DNA of 64,000 bases from Lentimonas sp002292345. GTDB taxonomy: Bacteria > Verrucomicrobiota > Verrucomicrobiia > Opitutales > Coraliomargaritaceae. The first letter of the stretch is position 1. The number at the start of each line of letters is the position of its first letter. The notes beneath the pieces were generated by a model. The model worked only from the letters and a program-made list of their open reading frames with translations. It had not been told where the DNA came from and did not search any database. Made by a program: the position numbers and the translations under genes. Below, one piece after another: positions 54,237 to 62,470 of the stretch. The stretch is taken from NCBI GenBank assembly GCA_964187655.1, contig CAXLMP010000103.1, positions 17,639-81,638 on the forward strand, in the 5' to 3' direction.

Positions 54237-54904
54237 AGGAATCAAAATTTACAGAACTGGTAAATTTGTATTTCGACCGAGAGATCTCCTCGGTCGAGAT
54301 CGAATTGCTGCGCGAAGAGATCGCTGTTTGTCCTACTCGAAAAGCTGAGTTTGAGTCGCGTTATCGGTTGCATCAAGCGATGCGTCTCGCCGTGGCTCCG
54401 GAAGCTTTGGAAGTGGCTGAATTTCGTGCTTTGGCGGCGAAGAAAACTTCTCAAGTCAGTCGTTTAACTGCGTGGCTTATTGGCTTTGGCATCGCTGCCT
54501 GTGTGAGTGCGACCTTCGTTTTACTGAGACCTACGATTCGAGAATCATCGAGTGTGGCCTCGGCAGAAGAGCTGACCGAGATGCTGCAGTCTGATATGAA
54601 CCGCTTTGCCGCAACTCAAGGCACAGTTGGATTGCGCCGTGGGAGTCTCGCCTCGCAGTTGCGTTTAATGGGACTCACCCCTGAACTTGCACCCTTAGAG
54701 CGGCAGCTCAGTAGTGTCGACGTCGAAGCGCTACTCCAAAGTGAAACACGCCGGCAACGTGAGATTGATCGCATCAATCTGTATCAGACTTACTCGGCGA
54801 TACCAGAGCAGCGGTTATTTGAGCCATTGCCGTCATCCACTCGAGAACGGCAGCCACAACAGCGATTGCCTGCTGGGTTTCAAAGCTCTTTGGCTAGCTT
54901 CTAG
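54233..54904 (+). CDS. Probable anti-sigma factor, membrane anchored
   Basis: A 223-residue protein coupled to the sigma gene by ATGA. The N-terminal ~65 residues (KFTELVNLYFDREISSVEIELLREEIAVCPTRKAEFESRYRLHQAMRLA) have the helical layout of an anti-sigma domain, but the zinc-binding HxxxCxxC is absent, with one Cys only. One membrane helix is at ~78-97 (LTAWLIGFGIAACVSATFVLL). The C-terminal ~120 residues are exported, Gln/Ser/Arg-rich and unrecognised. The role is inferred from position and topology. Confidence 0.72.
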   Translation: MKESKFTELVNLYFDREISSVEIELLREEIAVCPTRKAEFESRYRLHQAMRLAVAPEALEVAEFRALAAKKTSQVSRLTAWLIGFGIAACVSATFVLLRPTIRESSSVASAEELTEMLQSDMNRFAATQGTVGLRRGSLASQLRLMGLTPELAPLERQLSSVDVEALLQSETRRQREIDRINLYQTYSAIPEQRLFEPLPSSTRERQPQQRLPAGFQSSLASF

Positions 54905-54923
54905 TCATTCGCGGGAGTGTCGT

Positions 54924-55523
54924 CTATGACAGTGCTTGTTTGACGAGCGCTTCGACACTCGCATTCGTCGGCAGTTGGCTGGAGGCCTTGCGCACAAATT
55001 TATCGGCATCGGCGGGCTTGTAGCCTAAAATAATAAGACTGCTGACTGCATCTTGATAGGCGCCAGAGCTTGCGCTTGTAGCCGCACCAGTTGAATCAGT
55101 AGCAGTGACTGCCGTGCTGAGGCTGACTTTGTCTTTGAGCTCAATGACTAGCCGTTCGGCTGTCTTTTTGCCAATCCCAGGGCATTTTGAAAGTAGGGCG
55201 ATGTCGGCACTGGCAATCGCTCCGCGTAGCAGTTCGACCGACATGCGGCTGAGAATGGCGATACCGATCTTGGGGCCGATGCCAGAAACTTTCTCGACTA
55301 GCAGGCGAAAGAAGTCGCGATCTTCGCGCGTAGCAAAGCCATACAGCGAGGCGCTATCTTCGCGATAGACCGAATGGATGAAGAGGCTGCACTCTTTGCC
55401 GACCCCAGGCACCTTCTCCGCCGTGGTAATCGGTATTTGTACATCGTAGCCAACGCCGCCGGCTTCGATGACGACGAGGAGGGGAGTGGTTTCGAGGACA
55501 GTACCTTTTATGCGGGCGATCAA
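54924..55523 (-). CDS. ruvA: Holliday junction helicase subunit RuvA
   Basis: Binds four-way junctions and loads RuvB. The OB domain is MIARIKGTVLETTPLLVVIEAGGVGYDVQIPI; two HhH motifs are in LVEKVSGIGPKIGIAILS and LLSKCPGIGKKTAERLVIELKDK. The RuvB-contacting domain III is at ~150-199 (YQDAVSSLIILGYKPADADKFVRKA). Length 199. ruvB and ruvC are not adjacent. Confidence 0.96.
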   Translation of the reverse strand: MIARIKGTVLETTPLLVVIEAGGVGYDVQIPITTAEKVPGVGKECSLFIHSVYREDSASLYGFATREDRDFFRLLVEKVSGIGPKIGIAILSRMSVELLRGAIASADIALLSKCPGIGKKTAERLVIELKDKVSLSTAVTATDSTGAATSASSGAYQDAVSSLIILGYKPADADKFVRKASSQLPTNASVEALVKQALS

Positions 55524-55541
55524 AGTAGGTGTGAGTTCAGG

Positions 55542-56279
55542 TTAATCGACTAGGCCAAGGACGTCTTCCATGGTATAGACGCCAGGGGCTTTACCGATTG
55601 CCCAGTGTGCAGCGCGCACTGATCCTTGGGCGAAGATTTTGCGATCCGTCGCACGGTGCGTGAGCTCGATACGCTCACCTGCGCCGCAGAAATAGACGGT
55701 GTGCTCGCCGACGATGTCGCCACCGCGGATGGCGTGTACGCCTATCTCTTTGTGTGGGCGTGCGCCTACAAGGCCTTCACGGCCATGCACGACCTGTTCG
55801 TCGTTGAGCGCATAGGAATCCTTGAGGATTTCGATTAGCCGCTCCGCTGTACCGCTGGGCGCATCTTTTTTATGATGGTGGTGCATTTCGAGCACTTCAG
55901 GCTCGTATTGATCGCCAAGGATACTGGCGGCCTTGCGGGTTAAATAGTTGAGCGTGTTGACGCCTACAGAATAGTTACCTGCCCAGACCACTGGAATTTT
56001 GCCTGCCACTGCGTTGAGAATGGCTGCTTTCTCTTCGGCGGTGTGGCCAGTGGTGCCAATCACGAGCGGAATGTTGTTGGCGACCGCCAGTTCGGCAATG
56101 CTAAGAGTAATTTCATGAAAGCTGAAGTCGATGATCGCATCGCAGTTGGCGACGTTTGCGCTGGCATCGTCACCTGCGTCACAAGCGGAGGCGATCACCG
56201 CGTTGTGCGCTTCGGCAATTTCAGAAATGGCGAGGCCCATGCGTCCGCGTGAGCCGTTGAGTAAAATTTTGAGAAGCAT
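55542..56279 (-). CDS. dapB: 4-Hydroxy-tetrahydrodipicolinate reductase
   Basis: The second committed step to diaminopimelate and lysine. The nucleotide-binding loop is LLNGSRGRMG at the N-terminus, then VIDFSFHEI, VIGTTGHTAEE and GNYSVGVN. The catalytic signature HHHHKKDAPSGTA is at ~133-145, with the conserved His and Lys. Length 245 is slightly short but complete. It lies 24 bases after dapA. Confidence 0.96.
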   Translation of the reverse strand: MLLKILLNGSRGRMGLAISEIAEAHNAVIASACDAGDDASANVANCDAIIDFSFHEITLSIAELAVANNIPLVIGTTGHTAEEKAAILNAVAGKIPVVWAGNYSVGVNTLNYLTRKAASILGDQYEPEVLEMHHHHKKDAPSGTAERLIEILKDSYALNDEQVVHGREGLVGARPHKEIGVHAIRGGDIVGEHTVYFCGAGERIELTHRATDRKIFAQGSVRAAHWAIGKAPGVYTMEDVLGLVD

Positions 56280-56303
56280 AGCAAGTGGGTATTTCTTAAA
56301 TGA

Positions 56304-57194
56304 TTAGACGAGCGAGAGGTCTGCAAACAACGAATCGAGCACTTGGCGCGTGCTATCGGTTAGGCCGCTCAGAGGCAGGCGCACTTCATCGGATTGAATG
56401 ATGCCAGCTTGCTTGAGTGCATACTTGATTGGGGCTGGGTTTGGCTCGAGGAAGATGGCCTTAAAGAAAGGATAATACTTCAAGTAAGTCTCTCGAGCGG
56501 TTGCGTAGTCGTTATTTTTCGCAGCCTGTACCATCTGCACAAGGGGAGAAACCACTAGGTTTGACGCCACGCTAATCACACCAGTTGCGCCAGCGGACAT
56601 GAAGGGTAGGATTAAACCGTCGTCACCACTCATCACTGCGTAGTCCGGGCCGAGCGCACGGACGTAATCGACGACCTTCTCGCACGAGCCTTCGGCGGCC
56701 TTCATGCAGCAGACGTGTGGATAGGCCTCGTAAAGGCGTGCGGTAACGTCGACTGAAATTTCAATCCCGCAGCGTGAAGGGATTGAGTAAAGCACGATAG
56801 GCTTCTTGGTTGACTCGGCAATCTTGCTGAAATGCTGGAATAGGCCCTCCTGGCTGGGCTTGTTGTAGTAAGGGGCAACGATCAGAAAGCCGTCCGCACC
56901 GACTGCTTCGGCTTGGCGGGTCAAGTCGATTGCTTCGTCTGTCGAGTTCGAGCCAGTCCCAGCGATCACTGGCACTTTGCCGCCTGCGGCTGCTACTGTG
57001 GCACGCACTACCTCGATATGCTCCTTGTGGGTCAGTGTGGGGGATTCGCCAGTGGTGCCGACCGAGACGAGTCCGTCAATATTGCCATCAAGCTGATGCG
57101 CGACGAGCGCATCGAGATCTTCAAAGGAGACGGCACCCTCACGCATCGGTGTGGCTAAGGCTGTGAAAACGCCTGAAAATTGATTTGTGTTCAT
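56304..57194 (-). CDS. dapA: 4-Hydroxy-tetrahydrodipicolinate synthase
   Basis: The first step of the lysine/diaminopimelate branch, a class I aldolase-fold enzyme. Motifs: SVGTTGESPTLTHKEHIEV (~40-58), VIAGTGSNSTDEAIDLTRQAEAVGADGFLIVAPYYNKPSQEGLFQHF with the catalytic Tyr, YSIPSRCGIEI with Tyr and Arg, and the Schiff-base Lys in CCMKAAEGS (~160). Length 296. It forms an operon with dapB. Confidence 0.96.
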   Translation of the reverse strand: MNTNQFSGVFTALATPMREGAVSFEDLDALVAHQLDGNIDGLVSVGTTGESPTLTHKEHIEVVRATVAAAGGKVPVIAGTGSNSTDEAIDLTRQAEAVGADGFLIVAPYYNKPSQEGLFQHFSKIAESTKKPIVLYSIPSRCGIEISVDVTARLYEAYPHVCCMKAAEGSCEKVVDYVRALGPDYAVMSGDDGLILPFMSAGATGVISVASNLVVSPLVQMVQAAKNNDYATARETYLKYYPFFKAIFLEPNPAPIKYALKQAGIIQSDEVRLPLSGLTDSTRQVLDSLFADLSLV

Positions 57195-57314
57195 GTTCTG
57201 TTTGAAAAGGATTGGCTTAAGTCAAATGACCGTAGTATTGCCTTAGCACGTCGATATCATGCCGCTTATTCAATAGAAAATTTCGTATTCCTCTCAAACT
57301 AACAATAGTTCATT

Positions 57315-58415
57315 ATGTCAGTTCTTGAAACAATTCACGGCCTTCTCTCCCTCGCTGTCGAAAATGGGGCTAGCGATGTACACATTAAATCCAACAAACC
57401 AGCATTTCTTCGGCTAAGCGGGCGCTTGGAATCAGTCGAGATGGACCCGATCGCGCCAGATGAGGTGAGAGAGTTTATTGATCAGTCCGTGCCCGCCGAA
57501 TTTCACGATATCTGGGTAAAAAATCGGCAGGTGGACTATTCGTATAATGCCCCAGGTGTGGGTCGTTTCCGGGTGAACGGTTTCTTACAGCGAGGCTTGC
57601 CAAGTATTGTGATGCGCCATGTTAGCGATCACCCACCCACGTTCTCAGAGTTGAACATTGATGGCGAGACTCTCGCGAAATTATGCACCGAGAAAAACGG
57701 GATTGTGCTCCTTTGTGGTGCCACTGGTTCCGGTAAAAGTTCTACTTTGGCTGCTATGGTTAATCACATCAACCATAGCTATGATCGACATATTGTAACC
57801 TTGGAGGACCCGATCGAGTATACTTATGCAGATGTGAAATCGATTATCAATCAGCGTGAGATTGGCATCGATTGCCCCAGCTTTGCTCAAGGCATGCGCT
57901 CGGTGCTACGTCAGGATCCGGATGTTATTCTAGTTGGCGAGATGCGTGATCGCGATACGTTCGAAACCGCGCTGCAAGCCTCAGAAACTGGGCACCTAGT
58001 GTTTGGCACATTACACGCCTCAAATGCACAACAGGCAGTGCAGCGCCTCTTTGAGTTCTTCCCAGAAGAGCGTAAGCAATCCTTGCAGCGTCAACTCGCT
58101 GGTGCGCTTCGTGCAACCATTACACAGAAGTTGCTGACGGCGATGGAGGGTGGAGGCCGTATTCCGGTGTCAGAGGTCTTCGTGCTGGACGCGCTTGGAC
58201 GTAAGACGATTCAGGACGGAAAATTCGAAAAACTCGAAGCCGTCATTGAAGCCTCGGAGGACAATGGCTCGAAGACTTTTAATCAGGATCTGTTCCGCCT
58301 CGTGAAGGGGGGATTAATCTCGAAAGCCGATGCGATCGATAATTCACCGAACCCGCGCCAGTTGGAGATGAATTTGAAAGGGATTTTCCTCAGTAGTGGT
58401 GGAATCATTAATTAA
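57315..58415 (+). CDS. pilT: Type IV pilus retraction ATPase PilT
   Basis: A hexameric motor for pilus retraction and twitching. The N-terminal PAS-like domain starts SLAVENGASDVHIKSNKPAFLRLSGRLE. The RecA-like core has Walker A LLCGATGSGKSSTLAAM (~134-150), Asp box VTLEDPIEY, Walker B LRQDPDVILVGEMRD and His box ASETGHLVFGTLHASNAQQAV. Length 366. PilU-type variants cannot be fully excluded. No other pil gene is near; a glycosyltransferase starts at the next base. Confidence 0.93.
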   Translation: MSVLETIHGLLSLAVENGASDVHIKSNKPAFLRLSGRLESVEMDPIAPDEVREFIDQSVPAEFHDIWVKNRQVDYSYNAPGVGRFRVNGFLQRGLPSIVMRHVSDHPPTFSELNIDGETLAKLCTEKNGIVLLCGATGSGKSSTLAAMVNHINHSYDRHIVTLEDPIEYTYADVKSIINQREIGIDCPSFAQGMRSVLRQDPDVILVGEMRDRDTFETALQASETGHLVFGTLHASNAQQAVQRLFEFFPEERKQSLQRQLAGALRATITQKLLTAMEGGGRIPVSEVFVLDALGRKTIQDGKFEKLEAVIEASEDNGSKTFNQDLFRLVKGGLISKADAIDNSPNPRQLEMNLKGIFLSSGGIIN

Positions 58416-59633
58416 GTGCCACGCGCGGTGCATTGCCTCATAATTGGTAAGGTTTGGCCTGAGCCCAGCTCGACTGCTGCGGGGCGACGGACTGTAGATA
58501 TCATTCGTTCGCTGCAGGCGGCCGGCTATCGAGTCAGCTTTGCCTCGGCTGCACGTCCGTCTGAGCACAGTCTTAATCTAGAGACGCTGAGCGTGGGAAC
58601 ACACGCGGTGCAGCCGAATGATTCCGCATTTGATAATTGGCTCGCGGAACTCGCACCAGATGTCGTCATCTTCGATCGTTTCATGATCGAAGAACAATTC
58701 GGCTGGCGGGTCGAAAAAGCCTGTCCTCAGGCATTACGGGTGCTGGATACCAGTGACCTGCACTGTCTACGCGAGGCGCGGCAAGCGCAGCTCAAACACG
58801 GCGGTGAGCTAGATTTGTATAACGACATCGCACTGCGCGAGATTGCAGCGATTCATCGCACAGATCTGACGCTGATTATTTCGGAGCATGAGATGGAAGT
58901 GTTGCGCACTCAGTTTAACATCCCAGAGGCGCAAATTGCGTATTGGCCATTTGGGCTGAATTTAGCCGAATCGAAATTCCCTAGCTTCGAAACGCGGCAA
59001 CATTTTATCATGATCGGCAGCTTCATGCACGCCCCCAATGTCGATGCCGCGCGCTGGTGCAAGCAGGCTATTTGGCCGCTGATTCGCCAGGCATTGCCAG
59101 AGGCGGAGCTGCATTGCTACGGCTCGTATGGTGAAAAGTATCAAGTCGAACTACATACGCCGAAGGCGGGATTCTGGTTTAAGGGCCGCGCCCAAGAGGC
59201 ACTCGCGACGATGGCAAACTATCGAGTCAATTGTGCGCCGCTCCGCTACGGTGCCGGGCTCAAGGGGAAGTTGTTTGATGGCTTTGAGACTGGCACGCCT
59301 TCGGTCACGACGCCGATCGGTGCGGAAGGCGTGACCGGGGCGATGGATTGGGGCTGCGCGATCTCAGCAGATCCGCAACAGTTTGCCGACGCCGCGATTA
59401 CGCTTTATACAGATGCGGCACGATGGTCGCAGGTGCAGGCGCAAGGCCAACAGATCGCGAAGGAACGTTTCGACGCGGCAGAATGGTTGCCACGACTGCC
59501 GCAATTGTTTGAGGCCGCGATTTTGTCGCTCACCGAGGATCGAAAGCAATGTTTCACCGGCCGGATGCTGCGCCATCATCACCAACGCAGCACTGAGTTT
59601 ATGAGCCGTTGGATCGAAGCAAAGAATCGCTGA
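58416..59633 (+). CDS. Glycosyltransferase, GT-B fold (GT4-like)
   Basis: A 405-residue enzyme starting with GTG directly after the pilT stop. The N-terminal half has a Rossmann-type start (HCLIIGKVWPEPSSTAAGRRTVDIIRSLQAAGYRVSFASAA) as in GT4 proteins. The C-terminal half has FIMIGSFMHAPNVDAARWCKQAIWPLIRQALPEAELHCYG and the donor-binding part LRYGAGLKGKLFDGFETGTPSVTTPIGAEGV. The acceptor is unknown. Its 3' end marks the border of the cassette region. Confidence 0.85.
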   Translation: MPRAVHCLIIGKVWPEPSSTAAGRRTVDIIRSLQAAGYRVSFASAARPSEHSLNLETLSVGTHAVQPNDSAFDNWLAELAPDVVIFDRFMIEEQFGWRVEKACPQALRVLDTSDLHCLREARQAQLKHGGELDLYNDIALREIAAIHRTDLTLIISEHEMEVLRTQFNIPEAQIAYWPFGLNLAESKFPSFETRQHFIMIGSFMHAPNVDAARWCKQAIWPLIRQALPEAELHCYGSYGEKYQVELHTPKAGFWFKGRAQEALATMANYRVNCAPLRYGAGLKGKLFDGFETGTPSVTTPIGAEGVTGAMDWGCAISADPQQFADAAITLYTDAARWSQVQAQGQQIAKERFDAAEWLPRLPQLFEAAILSLTEDRKQCFTGRMLRHHHQRSTEFMSRWIEAKNR

Positions 59634-59769
59634 AATTTGCGATTTTTAGCTGCTGAATTGATAATTCAGGAAAACGTTCAAAGCTCCTGTCGGCACACTG
59701 GAATCGAGCTTCTAACGAGCCGCCATCTCGATAAATAGCTGATGTGGTCAGTGTTTTGTAATGTTTCAT
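59599..59769 (-). CDS. Small open frame of the outermost (decayed) cassette
   Basis: A 56-codon frame starting MKHYKTLTTSAIYRDGGSLE, about 14 bases after a core-site-like GACGTTCGACG, the same short-leader arrangement as the other cassette genes. It runs 35 bases into the 3' end of the glycosyltransferase on the other strand, so it may be a truncated cassette gene at the array border. I do not recognise a family, and expression is uncertain. Confidence 0.35.
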   Translation of the reverse strand: MKHYKTLTTSAIYRDGGSLEARFQCADRSFERFPELSIQQLKIANFSDSLLRSNGS

Positions 59770-59776
59770 TTCTTTC

Positions 59777-59803
59777 GTCGAACGTCCACCTTGAGTTTCG
59801 GCG
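59777..59803 (-). other. Collapsed attC-like site
   Basis: On the minus strand CGCCGAAAC (an R''-like box), directly after the stop of the next gene, is followed after only ten bases by GACGTTCGACG (an R'-like box identical to that at 62471). The central stem present in the other sites is missing, so this looks like an attC that has lost its middle by deletion. Confidence 0.5.
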
Positions 59804-60139
59804 TTATTGCGACGTAAACTCCAAGGTTTTGGATCCCTTCTTCTTTCGTGTGACTTCGGCAATCAGCAGGAGCAGCCCAAGGAAGCTGACAGCCCAACCC
59901 GCCAAGGCAATGGCGTTCGTTCTTGCCAGTACCTCGGAGACGAAGTCGCTGGGACCTTGCAGGTGGATACGGTCCGTCTCTGAAATTCCGTCTGCCAGTT
60001 GAGCTTCAATCTTGTCGACGACTTCAGTGTGACGTTCAAGTGTTATCTTCGAGTGGGCGCCAGCAAACTGCGCTTGCAGCCAGATCAGCATCCCTAACAG
60101 CATCACAGCGCCACACAGAGTTATTCGTATCCATTTCAT
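59804..60139 (-). CDS. Two-helix membrane protein (cassette gene)
   Basis: A 111-residue protein with an N-terminal hydrophobic segment (residues ~4-25, signal anchor) and a second helix at ~78-95 (AIALAGWAVSFLGLLLLIAEV). Between them lies a charged exported region of ~50 residues (ERHTEVVDKIEAQLADGISETDRIHLQ). The C-terminus is basic (RKKKG). I do not recognise a family. Small membrane proteins of unknown role are common in integron cassettes. It starts ~15 bases after an attC-like site. Confidence 0.65.
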   Translation of the reverse strand: MKWIRITLCGAVMLLGMLIWLQAQFAGAHSKITLERHTEVVDKIEAQLADGISETDRIHLQGPSDFVSEVLARTNAIALAGWAVSFLGLLLLIAEVTRKKKGSKTLEFTSQ

Positions 60140-60144
60140 TTCTC

Positions 60145-60203
60145 AAGATCCGTCAGAAGTGTAGCACGGCCCTGGCCGTTGTCACCACTGAATTGTTCGG
60201 CGT
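60145..60203 (-). other. attC-like site, degenerate core
   Basis: The R''-like end (plus strand TTGTTCGGCG at 60193-60202) directly follows the stop of the lipoprotein gene. An imperfect hairpin follows (AGTGGTGACAACGGCC against GGCCGTGCTACACTT on the minus strand), but the R' end lacks a clear GTT core (TTCTGACGG). It has the position and shape of an attC that may no longer recombine. Confidence 0.5.
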
Positions 60204-60593
60204 TTATTCTGTTGGCGTGAATGAGGCGGTAGAATCTCTTTTTATGGCTGGGTTAAGTTGAACATCACCTTCGGTGCATTTCTCCAGAAATCCTTCTACA
60301 TATATTTCGTCGCCCGGATTTAGATTATCTTCGCCCCAATGCCAAGTTGGGAAGACGCAGTGAATGTTGTGCTCTAAGTAAATATGGTTACCGTCATCGC
60401 GATCTTGGACGCGAAGCACCTTCCCTTTAACTGTGATCATCTTCCCGATAAATGGCTTACCTTTACTCGTAACGTGATGCGCATGAAACTGAGCGGCAGG
60501 CTTCCCATAGTCTAACTGCCAGCCTTTTGTGCAACTGCTTGCGAGACCTGCGAGGATAAGTGCTGCCAAGATGGTTAAGGGTCTTGTTCTCAT
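60204..60593 (-). CDS. OB-fold (tRNA_anti-like) lipoprotein, cassette gene
   Basis: A 129-residue lipoprotein: the signal peptide MRTRPLTILAALILAGLASSC ends in a lipobox with Cys21. The mature part has the OB-fold pattern of the tRNA_anti-like family (KPFIGKMITVKGKVLRVQDRDDGNHIYLE, then PGDEIYVEGFLEKCTEGDVQLNPAIKRD). Nucleic-acid or other ligand binding is possible, but in this family the role is unknown. The two later cysteines could form a disulphide. It starts ~20 bases after the attC core at 60611. Confidence 0.78.
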   Translation of the reverse strand: MRTRPLTILAALILAGLASSCTKGWQLDYGKPAAQFHAHHVTSKGKPFIGKMITVKGKVLRVQDRDDGNHIYLEHNIHCVFPTWHWGEDNLNPGDEIYVEGFLEKCTEGDVQLNPAIKRDSTASFTPTE

Positions 60594-60610
60594 GTCATTT
60601 CTCTTCTCTG

Positions 60611-60696
60611 GACGAACGTCCAGGATCAGCTAGCCCCGATGCGAAGCAAGCGAAGAATGAGCGTTCGGGGCTTAGTCTGCATCCGCTTGTTCTGCC
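60611..60696 (-). other. Integron attC site (good)
   Basis: On the minus strand the order is GCAGAACAAG (R''), GGATGCAG (L''), a stem CTAAGCCCCGA paired with TCGGGGCTAG across a ~22-base variable end, CTGATCC (L') and GACGTTCGTC (R'). GGATGCAG pairs with CTGATCC except for one extrahelical G, the feature that fixes strand choice in attC sites. Plus-strand CGAACGTCCAGGATCAG (17 bases) is identical to that at 62473-62489. Confidence 0.8.
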
Positions 60697-60701
60697 TTCT
60701 T

Positions 60702-61232
60702 TTAGAAAAGGTAACCCAGCAAGTCAACCGGCTTGTCAGGCCACGGGTTCTTACCTATTTGTTTCACCATCATCGGCACGTCGAGTCGCATGTTCCCGAT
60801 ACCTACGGTCTTATGGTCATAGATTCTCAGCCAGCGGAACTCGGGAGTAATCACGATGAACCCATGCTTTTCATAGAATCGATCGATATCAGAGACTAGA
60901 ATGACAAAATCAATTCCCTTGTCTTTGGCTAACTGCAAAATCCTCCCTAACAAGGCAGAGCCAACGCCTCTCCCCTGATACTTCTCACGCACGCACAGAT
61001 CAATCACCCCAAAGGTCGAGAACACCGATTCGCCCACCGAGACGACTCGATGGTCAACGCCCATATGCCCTACCAAGGTTTCATCCTCGTACGCCAGAAA
61101 CCTGAAATGAGGTAACTGTTGGTAGTACGAACGCGGCTTGTGATCCTCCGGAAAGCTTTCCTCGCGGAGCTTCGTAATTGCAGCATGCAATTGGGGTTCT
61201 ATATCGTATTCAATTCGTTCTTCAATTCGCAT
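60702..61232 (-). CDS. GNAT family N-acetyltransferase (cassette gene)
   Basis: An acyl-CoA acetyltransferase of 176 residues with start at 61232 (MRIEERIEYDIEPQLHAAI). The acetyl-CoA motif A is VIDLCVREKYQGRGVGSALLGRILQLAKDKGIDFVILVS, with QGRGVG binding pyrophosphate, then FYEKHGFI. The substrate is unknown; GNATs are frequent in integron arrays and include aminoglycoside and other resistance enzymes, but nothing here assigns that role. Earlier starts (61244, 61298) would begin in or beyond the attC. Confidence 0.85.
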   Translation of the reverse strand: MRIEERIEYDIEPQLHAAITKLREESFPEDHKPRSYYQQLPHFRFLAYEDETLVGHMGVDHRVVSVGESVFSTFGVIDLCVREKYQGRGVGSALLGRILQLAKDKGIDFVILVSDIDRFYEKHGFIVITPEFRWLRIYDHKTVGIGNMRLDVPMMVKQIGKNPWPDKPVDLLGYLF

Positions 61233-61240
61233 GGTCTCTT

Positions 61241-61313
61241 GCATAAGGCGTGAATCAGACTTTTCTTGGCGCGAGAGCGGCAAGAAATAGTTCTGCATTC
61301 ATCTTGTTCGGCA
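61241..61313 (-). other. Integron attC site with unusual core
   Basis: On the minus strand: GCCGAACAAG (R''), TGAATGCAG (L''), the stem ACTATTTCTTG with CAAGAAAAGT, CTGATTCA (L') and GCCTTATGC (R'). L'' and L' pair apart from one extrahelical G. The R' core is CTTATGC rather than the canonical GTTATGC form, so the crossover G is lost. It lies between the GH43-like stop and the GNAT start. Confidence 0.75.
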
Positions 61314-61330
61314 TCCTTTTTCCATCAATC

Positions 61331-62458
61331 TCATAGTCCGCTCTTTTCGCTGTTCGACACTTTGAGTGGGATGGCAAGGTTCGCATTCAGTTTGTGCTTC
61401 GCATCCCAAAGGGCCAAGTAGAGCATTTGAGGACGCCCCTTTTCATCCGTCAATACGAAGGGGCGTTCAACACGACTGGGCTTCCATATGCTCCCGTCCT
61501 CCATCAAGAATTCTTTCTTCATAAAGGTGAAGGGATCGGCCTCCCGCCAGTGAACACTATCCTCAGAAACCAGCCGGGCCAGGGTCGGCCCGAAGACGTG
61601 AACGATGCAGTTGTATTGCCGAGCCGTCTCGTCGTACCAAATGCAAGCATCCTCGGTCTGCGTCTTGTCGAAGATCGGTTGTTCCTGGAAGACGAACGGG
61701 CCCTGCGGCTGGTCGGCATGGCCGACGAGCTGGATGCGGAAGATGTCCTCCTTTTTGGGATCATCGCCTTTCGCGATCATGGTATAACGTCCATCCTTAT
61801 AATAAACCGCCGGATTGCACGCGACGTTCTTAAAGATGCGATTGTCTGGCTTTACCACCGGCGTCTTGCTTCGAATGAACGGTCCTTCCGGATTTTCAGC
61901 AATGGCGACCCCGATACACTGAGAATCGCGGAACAGCTTCATATTCCTGTTCTGCCACTGCTCGCTGGGCGGCATGCTTTCCCCGTCCGCCTTCGCTGCG
62001 GCACCCAGATTGTTCGAAATGTAATAGAGGCAGATTTTACCATCCGCAACGCACACGCTCGGGTTATGCGCATTCACCACATCCCAGCCGTCTGCGTTAC
62101 GATTTTCAATGACGGTTCCGGTGGTTCGGAACGGCCCCTCCGGCCGATCGGCAACCGCATGCGCAATTTCCGAATAACGGATCCAGCCGTGAAATCCCCG
62201 TTTTTCAGGCCAGCGCGCGTAATAGGCGTGATACTTCCCGTCCGTCCACTTAATGACACTTGTGCCCCAAATCCGATAACCGGGATCGGCCAGAAGTTGC
62301 GAGGACAGCTTTCTCGCGTAGTAGTTCTCCTTCACCGCGAGGGGAAGCGGTTCCAGCGCTATCTGCGTCTGCACTTCATCTGCCGTCGCCACTGGTCCGA
62401 TCGCCGCAAGCATGGCCACCAAAACGGAAATAGGTTTTATTAACTGCTCTGTATTCAT
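61331..62458 (-). CDS. Secreted glycoside-hydrolase-like beta-propeller protein (GH43/117-like), cassette gene
   Basis: An exported protein of 375 residues. The signal peptide is ~1-27 (ends VATADE). The mature part repeats the propeller-blade pattern: GTSVIKWTDGKYHAYYARW, HNPSVCVADGKICLYYISNN, CNPAVYYKDGRYTMIAKGDD, DACIWYDETARQYNCIVHVFG and a final RPQMLYLALWD. This is a five-bladed fold of glycoside hydrolase clan GH-F/GH117 type, with likely acidic catalytic residues in the blades. The sugar substrate is unknown. It starts ~15 bases after the attC core at 62471, with GGAG as ribosome-binding site. Confidence 0.78.
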   Translation of the reverse strand: MNTEQLIKPISVLVAMLAAIGPVATADEVQTQIALEPLPLAVKENYYARKLSSQLLADPGYRIWGTSVIKWTDGKYHAYYARWPEKRGFHGWIRYSEIAHAVADRPEGPFRTTGTVIENRNADGWDVVNAHNPSVCVADGKICLYYISNNLGAAAKADGESMPPSEQWQNRNMKLFRDSQCIGVAIAENPEGPFIRSKTPVVKPDNRIFKNVACNPAVYYKDGRYTMIAKGDDPKKEDIFRIQLVGHADQPQGPFVFQEQPIFDKTQTEDACIWYDETARQYNCIVHVFGPTLARLVSEDSVHWREADPFTFMKKEFLMEDGSIWKPSRVERPFVLTDEKGRPQMLYLALWDAKHKLNANLAIPLKVSNSEKSGL

Positions 62459-62470
62459 TTTTATTTCTCC

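Noticed and set aside
61394..62443. A 349-codon open frame on the plus strand opposite the GH43-like gene
   Set aside because: It mirrors the codon pattern of the minus-strand gene, has no family features, and the minus-strand protein has a signal peptide, blade repeats and cassette context.
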